Part shown: in pieces, positions 6,597 through 11,442 of the stretch
Layout of the letters: every line of letters begins with the position of its first letter
Numbering within the stretch: the stretch's first letter is position 1
Translations under genes and position numbers: made by a program
Assembly: GCA_963748075.1 (NCBI GenBank)
Contig: CAVVHQ010000007.1
Span: 1-13,443, forward strand
DNA from: VRUE01 sp963748075
Lineage (GTDB): Bacteria; Actinomycetota; Thermoleophilia; Solirubrobacterales; 70-9
Length of the DNA: 13,443 bases
Direction of reading: 5' to 3'
Notes under the pieces: generated by a model
Seen by the model: only the letters and a program-made list of their open reading frames with translations
The model's database searches: none
Told to the model about the DNA's origin: nothing

Positions 6597-8951
6597 ATGA
6601 GACACAAGCTCGCACTGACGATAGCTCTGGCCGGGTTCGCGATGGCTACCGCGCTCGGCGTCGGCATGGCCGGAGCCGATCAGGTGAACGGGCTCGGTGA
6701 CAGCCAGGCGATCGGCACGAGCCCGACCGCCCCGGTGCTGCCGCCGGCCCAGCAGCCGGCCTGTGCGAACGAAGCCGACGACGACGGGGACGGGTCGATC
6801 GACCTCGAAGACCCCGACTGCAGCTCTCCGTCGGACCCCAGCGAGGAATCCGAGGCGCCGGCCGAAGGGGAAGGCGAAGCAGCGCCCGACGCTGGGGCGC
6901 CCGACGCGGCGGCGACCGACGCGGCGGCGACCGGCAAGCAGGGGAGCGGCAACGGCGTCCAGGCCGGTGCGCCGCTCGAAGCGAGCAAGGCGCCCCCCGC
7001 CGGCGGAGAAGGGGTGAAGCGCAACCAGAGCCTCGGCGAAGGGACCGGTCGCGACGGTGGGGTGCAGGCGCCCAGCAGCGCGACTGCGGGCGTCCAGCCG
7101 CCGGCAAGAAGCGCCGATGGCGGCTCGCAGTTCGGCAAAGGCGGCGCCCCCACCTCGGCCAACCCCTCGACCACGATCGCCCCCTTCGGCCCGGCCCCGA
7201 TCGGCGTCCCCAACCTGATCATCGACTCCTTCGAGATCCCGCCCTTCCTGCTGCCGATCTACCAAGCCTGCGGCGCCGAGTACGGGATCCCCTGGGAGGT
7301 GCTGGCCTCGATCAACAAGATCGAGACCGCCTTCGGCACCAACCTCAACGTCTCCAGCGCCGGCGCGGTCGGCTGGATGCAGTTCCTCCCCTCGACCTGG
7401 AAGACCTACGGGATCGACGCCAACGCAGACGGCCGCAAGGACCCCTACAACCCGGTCGACGCGATCTGCGCGGCCGCCAGCTACCTGAAGGCCAGCGGGG
7501 GCACCGGCGACCTCTACAACGCGATCCTCGCCTACAACCACGCCGACTGGTACGTCCAGGAGGTGCTGCTCTACGCGCGCGCTTACGGCAAGCTGCCGAC
7601 CGGGCTGGTCGGCTCGCTGACCGGGCTGACCGAAGGCGCCCACTTCCCGGTCGCCGCCGATGCCCGCTACGCCGACGACCTCTCGACCCGCGCGGCACTG
7701 AGCCGCGCCACCCCGAAGGCGCGCTCCGAGTCCGGCAACGCCGCCGAGGTGATCGCCTCCTCGCCGACCCGCCGGGGGATCAACATCTTCGCGCGCCGCG
7801 GCGCGCCGGTCGTCGCCGTCAACGACGGGGTGATCGTGAAGCTCGGCAACTCGAAGAAGCTCGGTCGCTACGTGGTCCTCAGGGACGCCTACGGCAACCG
7901 CTACACCTACGCGAAGCTGGGGAAGATCGTTCGCGACCGGCGCCTCGTGGTGATGCCCACCGGCAAGGAGAAGCGGGTACCGGTCGACAGCCAGAACATC
8001 CGCCCGCGCCTCTACGCGCTGCCGGGCCGCGCCGACCGACGGCAGCGGCAGCGGAGCGACGGGAGGCGCGACAGCGCCACGACGGTCGGCGCCAGCGGAA
8101 CCCTAAAGGTCGGGTCGAAGGTGATCGCCGGCACCGTCCTGGCGCGGATCGGCGCTGGCGAAGACGGCGTCGACCCGTACATCAACTTCTCGATCCGGCC
8201 GGCCGGCCGCGGCGCCCCGAGGATCGACCCGAAGCCGATCCTCGACGGCTGGAAGCTGCTCGAGGCAACGGCCATCTATCGCGCGAAGGGCAAGAACCCG
8301 TTCACCGCCAAGCTCAGCGGCGCCGGGGTCCTGCTGCTCTCCAAGGAGGCGCTGCAGCGTCGCGTCCTCGCCGACAAGCACCTCGAGATCTACGAGTGCG
8401 GGCGCACCGACATCGCCACCGGCAGGATCGACCGGCGGGTGCTGGCGATGCTCGAGTACCTGGTCTCCAAAGGCTTCGAGCTGTCGGTCACCTCGCTGGA
8501 GTGCGGCCACGGCTACCTCACGTCGTCGGGCAACGTCTCCGAGCACTCCTCCGGTGACGCTGTCGACATCCCGACGATCGACGGCGTGCCGGTGACCGGT
8601 CACCAGGGACCGGGCACGCTGACCGACCAGCTGCTCAAAACCGTGCTGCAGCTGCAGGGGACGATGCACCCCCACCAGCTGATCTCCCTCGAGGACCTGC
8701 CCGGGCCGACCAGCATCGCCCTGTCCGACCACAACGACCACGTCCACGTCGGCTACCGGCCCGACCCCGGACCGTTCGGCAAACAGATCGACGCCCTGCT
8801 GAAGCCGAAGCAGTGGCTGCGGCTCACCAACCGCCTCGACAGGATCCGCAATCCCGCCGTGCCGACCTCGCCGTCGGGTTACTCGCTGCCCGACAAGTGG
8901 CACAACCACAACTCTTCGGATTCGCGCAGTTCGAGCTCGCCGGCGCGCTAG
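6597..8951 (+). CDS. Secreted multidomain cell-wall hydrolase: lytic transglycosylase + degenerate LytM/M23 + M15-like peptidase
   Basis: 784 residues. Residues 1-27 are a signal peptide. A single DDDGDG motif (ACANEADDDGDGSIDLEDPD, 56-74) that may bind calcium is followed by a low-complexity Pro/Ala/Gly/Glu linker to about 200. Residues about 215-330 form a soluble lytic transglycosylase domain with E243 in INKIETAFG, then AGAVGWMQFLPSTW and AYNHADWYV. Residues about 385-555 look like a LytM/M23 fold without zinc ligands (R392, N396, Y528, N530 at the usual His/Asp positions). Residues about 570-725 resemble an M15 zinc peptidase: SEHSSGDAVDI gives H650-x6-D657, and DHNDHVHVGY gives H715 or H717. 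It should act outside the membrane on peptidoglycan, cutting glycan and perhaps peptide. ATG 6597 begins the signal peptide; the ribosome site is weak. Confidence 0.87.
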   Translation: MRHKLALTIALAGFAMATALGVGMAGADQVNGLGDSQAIGTSPTAPVLPPAQQPACANEADDDGDGSIDLEDPDCSSPSDPSEESEAPAEGEGEAAPDAGAPDAAATDAAATGKQGSGNGVQAGAPLEASKAPPAGGEGVKRNQSLGEGTGRDGGVQAPSSATAGVQPPARSADGGSQFGKGGAPTSANPSTTIAPFGPAPIGVPNLIIDSFEIPPFLLPIYQACGAEYGIPWEVLASINKIETAFGTNLNVSSAGAVGWMQFLPSTWKTYGIDANADGRKDPYNPVDAICAAASYLKASGGTGDLYNAILAYNHADWYVQEVLLYARAYGKLPTGLVGSLTGLTEGAHFPVAADARYADDLSTRAALSRATPKARSESGNAAEVIASSPTRRGINIFARRGAPVVAVNDGVIVKLGNSKKLGRYVVLRDAYGNRYTYAKLGKIVRDRRLVVMPTGKEKRVPVDSQNIRPRLYALPGRADRRQRQRSDGRRDSATTVGASGTLKVGSKVIAGTVLARIGAGEDGVDPYINFSIRPAGRGAPRIDPKPILDGWKLLEATAIYRAKGKNPFTAKLSGAGVLLLSKEALQRRVLADKHLEIYECGRTDIATGRIDRRVLAMLEYLVSKGFELSVTSLECGHGYLTSSGNVSEHSSGDAVDIPTIDGVPVTGHQGPGTLTDQLLKTVLQLQGTMHPHQLISLEDLPGPTSIALSDHNDHVHVGYRPDPGPFGKQIDALLKPKQWLRLTNRLDRIRNPAVPTSPSGYSLPDKWHNHNSSDSRSSSSPAR
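6903..6932 (+). repeat. Two tandem copies of a 15-bp unit in the linker of the wall protein
   Basis: The unit GACGCGGCGGCGACC occurs twice in direct succession and encodes DAAAT-DAAAT in the low-complexity linker. It is in frame, so copy-number change would lengthen or shorten the linker without breaking the protein. Confidence 0.8.
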
Positions 8952-9778
8952 CCGTCCCGGATGGGCGGTACCTGGTGCGCGGGGGCGGCCCGGACGAAGC
9001 GGAGAGCGTCCTCGTGATCGAGACCCTGGGAGCGCCGCCGCCGGCGCGACGGCGGCGCAGGCCAAGGCGGGCGGATCCGGGCGCCGCGCCCCCGCCCCTG
9101 CCGCTGACCCGGGCAACCGCCGTGCGCGCCCACCACCCCTTCGACACCGAGGGAGAGGCGGCGCGCTGGCTCGAGGGGGCGCTCGCGTCCGAGGAGCAGG
9201 TCGAGGAGCTCCTCGCCGAGGGCATCGACCTGCTCAACCGCGCGCTCCACACCCAGGCCGCGTCCAGCGCCGACCCGCGCCTCGCGGAAACCAGCCCGGA
9301 GCGCGCGATCACGGTCCGGATCGGCTACGGCAGCGGCAAGGAGGTCGCCGCCGGCCGCTTCACCGCTGCGCACGAGATCGACCTCAGAAGCAGCTCCTCC
9401 TCCCGGCGCCGGCGCCGGGAGGAGGAGCTGCGCCCACAGGAGCGGGTGGCCGCCGTGCTTGGGCGGAGAGAGCGGATCGATGCCTGCGAGACGCTGCTGC
9501 TGCGGGCCCGCGCCGACCTCGACGCCGGTCGCCGCCGCGAGGCCGCCCTGCAGCTGCGGATCGGGCTGGAGGCGCTGCTGGTCGAGCTGGCCGGGGCGCT
9601 CGCCGACCCCGGGCACGAGGAGGACATGGCGATGCTGGAGGCGAGGCGCGGCGAGGCCGGCGAGGCGGCCAACACGGCGCTGCGCGGCGACTTCGACGAC
9701 GAGCGCGAGCGCCAGGTTCGCGAGTTGGTCGAGCTCTGCGAGCGGATCCTCCGCCGTCGACGTATCCTTCGCGGCTGA
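8897..9778 (+). CDS. Uncharacterised protein with charged helical C-terminus
   Basis: Function not recognised. From GTG at 8897 it is 293 residues. The N-terminus (QLFGFAQFELAGALAVPDGRY) and the following ESVLVIETLGAP look like a small beta-rich domain. An Arg/Pro-rich linker (about 47-70) follows, then a helical part, a serine-arginine-glutamate tract (165-177) encoded by a perfect DNA palindrome, and a long charged helical C-terminus (about 180-293) rich in Arg, Glu and Leu. There is no signal peptide or membrane segment. The start is uncertain: 8897 overlaps the wall-protein gene by 55 bp and lacks a ribosome site, while GTG at 8975 has GGATGGGCGG upstream but would cut into the RYLVR strand. 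Either way it is probably co-transcribed with the wall protein. Confidence 0.65.
   Translation: MAQPQLFGFAQFELAGALAVPDGRYLVRGGGPDEAESVLVIETLGAPPPARRRRRPRRADPGAAPPPLPLTRATAVRAHHPFDTEGEAARWLEGALASEEQVEELLAEGIDLLNRALHTQAASSADPRLAETSPERAITVRIGYGSGKEVAAGRFTAAHEIDLRSSSSSRRRRREEELRPQERVAAVLGRRERIDACETLLLRARADLDAGRRREAALQLRIGLEALLVELAGALADPGHEEDMAMLEARRGEAGEAANTALRGDFDDERERQVRELVELCERILRRRRILRG
9390..9431. repeat. Perfect 42-bp palindrome inside a coding region
   Basis: Bases 9390-9410 are followed with no spacer by their exact 21-base reverse complement at 9411-9431, centred on GGCGCC|GGCGCC. In the plus frame it encodes the five-serine, five-arginine, three-glutamate tract of the uncharacterised protein. 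Confidence 0.95.
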
Positions 9779-9899
9779 TGGGGACGGCAGGGGTCGGGAC
9801 GAGGAGAGGGGCACCCCCGCCCGGACAATCGCCGGCCTAATTAGGCCGGCGATTTGAGTATCCGCCCGTTCGGGGGTGCCCCTCTCCTCGTCCCCATCA
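9776..9899. repeat. Long imperfect inverted repeat between convergent genes
   Basis: Outer 23-base arms 9796-9818 and 9872-9894 match perfectly as reverse complements. Inside them is a second, perfect 28-bp palindrome at 9827-9854, centred on CCTAATTAGG. Outside, TGATGGGGAC at 9776-9785 matches the reverse complement of the right end (GTCCCCATCA, to 9899), so the left arm looks interrupted by 15 extra bases at 9786-9800. The left end includes the stop codon of the upstream gene. Possible roles are a bidirectional terminator or a miniature mobile or REP-type element. Confidence 0.85.
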
Positions 9900-9961
9900 C
9901 GCTGTCGGAGCACCCCCATGACGTCGTCGGAACTCAACCCGCTCGTCGCGCCGTTCGGAGC

Positions 9962-10636
9962 TCAAAGCGAGAGACGGCGCGCGACCAACTCGTCTTGGAG
10001 GGAGCTGGCGAGGTGGTGGGCTTCGTCGAGTGCTACGCCCTCGAGCGACGGGATGCCGATCACCGTCAACCCCGCGGCGCGCGCCGCGGCGACGCCGGTG
10101 GGCGAGTCCTCGAGGGCGACAACCCGCGGACCGGCCTCGACGTCGAGCCTTCGACACGCCTCCAGGTAGGGGTCGGGGGAGGGCTTCGGCGCCGCCACTT
10201 CGTGGGCGCTGAGGACGACGTCGAAGCGGTCCTCGAAGCCGACGATCTCCAGCGAGCGCTGCACGAAGCGCAGCGGCGAGTTGGAGACGAGACCGGTCGG
10301 GGTCCCCCGCCGCCACAGCTCGTGCAGCAGCTCGCGCGCGCCGATCATCACCTCGACCCCGTGCTCGAGCTCGGCGATCACCAGCTCGTTCAGCTCGTCG
10401 ATCAGGGCTACGGCGTGGCCGGGCTCCGCCAGCCGCCGCTCGAGGATGTCGCCGGCGATCTCGGCGGAAGTGCCGACCAACTCCAGCTTGTGAGTCGGGG
10501 TGAACTCCAGCCCGCGGCGCTCGAACAGGTCCCGCTCAGCCCGCGTCCAGACCGACTCGGTGTCGAGCAGCAGGCCGTCGTTGTCGAAGACGACCGCCTC
10601 GGGCGCCGCCGGCGCCCCGCCGCCCAGCCCCGCCAT
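9962..10636 (-). CDS. HAD-superfamily phosphatase, beta-phosphoglucomutase-like subfamily
   Basis: 224 residues, usual for this HAD subfamily. Motif I is VVFDNDGLLLDTES with nucleophile D18 and acid/base D20; motif II is GLVSNSP with S118; the motif III lysine is K151 in APKPSPDPY; motif IV is ALEDSPTGVAAARAAG with E176 and D177. The alpha-helical cap lies between motifs I and II, as in CbbY, phosphoglycolate phosphatase and beta-phosphoglucomutase relatives. It should be a cytoplasmic magnesium-dependent phosphatase or phosphomutase on a small phosphorylated metabolite; the substrate is not readable. Start ATG at 10636 is only 3 bp after the Sir2 stop codon, so it is probably translated in coupled fashion, though no strong ribosome site is visible. 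It is last in the minus-strand operon, ending before the palindrome at 9776-9899. Confidence 0.9.
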   Translation of the reverse strand: MAGLGGGAPAAPEAVVFDNDGLLLDTESVWTRAERDLFERRGLEFTPTHKLELVGTSAEIAGDILERRLAEPGHAVALIDELNELVIAELEHGVEVMIGARELLHELWRRGTPTGLVSNSPLRFVQRSLEIVGFEDRFDVVLSAHEVAAPKPSPDPYLEACRRLDVEAGPRVVALEDSPTGVAAARAAGLTVIGIPSLEGVALDEAHHLASSLQDELVARRLSL

Positions 10637-10639
10637 CGC

Positions 10640-11413
10640 TCAGGCGAGCGCCCCCAACACGGCGCTCAGCTCCTCGTCGACCTCACCGTCCAACTTCAGC
10701 TCCGCCTCGCCGTCGTACGGGGTCGGCCCCTTGGTGACGATCGCCAGCCGTCCGCCGCTCTCCAGGGTGAGCCCCGGCAGCGCGGCGACCGGGTGGACGA
10801 CGAGCGAGGAGCCGACGCAGAGCATCAGCTCGGCCCGCGCGGCCAGCTCCTGCGCCCGAGCCATCGCACCCTCCGGCAGCAGCTCGCCAAAAAGGACGAC
10901 CTCCGGCTTCACCGCCCCGCCGCACTCGGCGCAGCGAGCGACGTCGGCGGCGTCGAACAGCCCCTCGACCTCGTCGATCCGGTAGGAGGCGTCGCAGTCC
11001 CTGCAGGTCGAAGTCTCGATCGTCCCGTGCACCTCGACCACGTTCTGCGAGCCGGCGGCGCGGTGCAAACGGTCGATGTTCTGCGTGATCACGCCTTCCA
11101 GCAGGCCGAGCCGCTCCAGCTCGGCCAGCGCTTCGTGGGCGCCGTTCGGCCGCTTCTCCCCAAGCGTCTGGAAGCGCGGCCGGTAGTAGGACCAGAAGCG
11201 GGCCGGCTCGCGCTCGAATACGTCGATGTGGGCGACCTCCATCGGGTCGACCTTCTCCCACAGCCCGGTCTCCGGCGTGCGGAAGTCGGGGATCCCGGAG
11301 GGCACCGAGACCCCCGCTCCGGTCAGCGCCACCGTGCAGCGCGACCCGCAGATCAGCTCGGCGAGCCGCTCAGCCTTCGCCGACGGGCCGAAATGTCCAG
11401 TCGGGCTGGACAT
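10640..11413 (-). CDS. Sir2-family NAD-dependent protein deacylase
   Basis: 257 residues from ATG 11413. Sirtuins remove acyl groups from lysines while consuming NAD+, giving nicotinamide and O-acyl-ADP-ribose. Visible are the NAD motif GAGVSVPSGIPDFR (32-45), TQNID (110-114), catalytic H129 in EVHGT, two zinc pairs C137/C140 and C161/C164, and GSSLVVHP (201-208). Start is unsure: an in-frame ATG at 11458 would add 15 residues and overlap the preceding gene by 16 bp, while the ATG at 11413 lies in one arm of a perfect hairpin (11379-11427). No strong ribosome site fits either. The gene directly follows an acyl-CoA enzyme, suggesting a role in reversing lysine acylation linked to acyl-CoA metabolism; that is inference. 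Confidence 0.93.
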   Translation of the reverse strand: MSSPTGHFGPSAKAERLAELICGSRCTVALTGAGVSVPSGIPDFRTPETGLWEKVDPMEVAHIDVFEREPARFWSYYRPRFQTLGEKRPNGAHEALAELERLGLLEGVITQNIDRLHRAAGSQNVVEVHGTIETSTCRDCDASYRIDEVEGLFDAADVARCAECGGAVKPEVVLFGELLPEGAMARAQELAARAELMLCVGSSLVVHPVAALPGLTLESGGRLAIVTKGPTPYDGEAELKLDGEVDEELSAVLGALA

Positions 11414-11427
11414 TTCGGCCCGTCGGC
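11379..11427. repeat. Perfect 21-bp hairpin at the Sir2 gene start
   Basis: Arms 11379-11399 and 11407-11427 are exact reverse complements around a 7-base loop. The ATG proposed for the Sir2 gene (11413-11411 on the minus strand) lies within one arm, so in mRNA it would be base-paired. The outer arm core GCCGACGGGCCGAAA is shared, with one change, by the hairpin at 907-960. Confidence 0.9.
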
Positions 11428-11442
11428 CGATGTTGTCGGGTG

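Noticed and set aside
6336..7643. Minus-strand frame extending the small coiled-coil protein to 551 residues
   Set aside because: The extension is antisense to the wall-hydrolase signal peptide and transglycosylase codons and has no domain signal; only the last 115 residues look like a real protein.
8103..9116. Minus-strand frame of 337 codons opposite the wall-hydrolase 3' end
   Set aside because: No domain signal and composition typical of antisense; the plus strand carries the M15-like motifs.
9776..9899. Palindrome as a phage or integron attachment site
   Set aside because: No integrase, recombinase or cassette-like gene is nearby, and no direct repeat of a tRNA end is seen.
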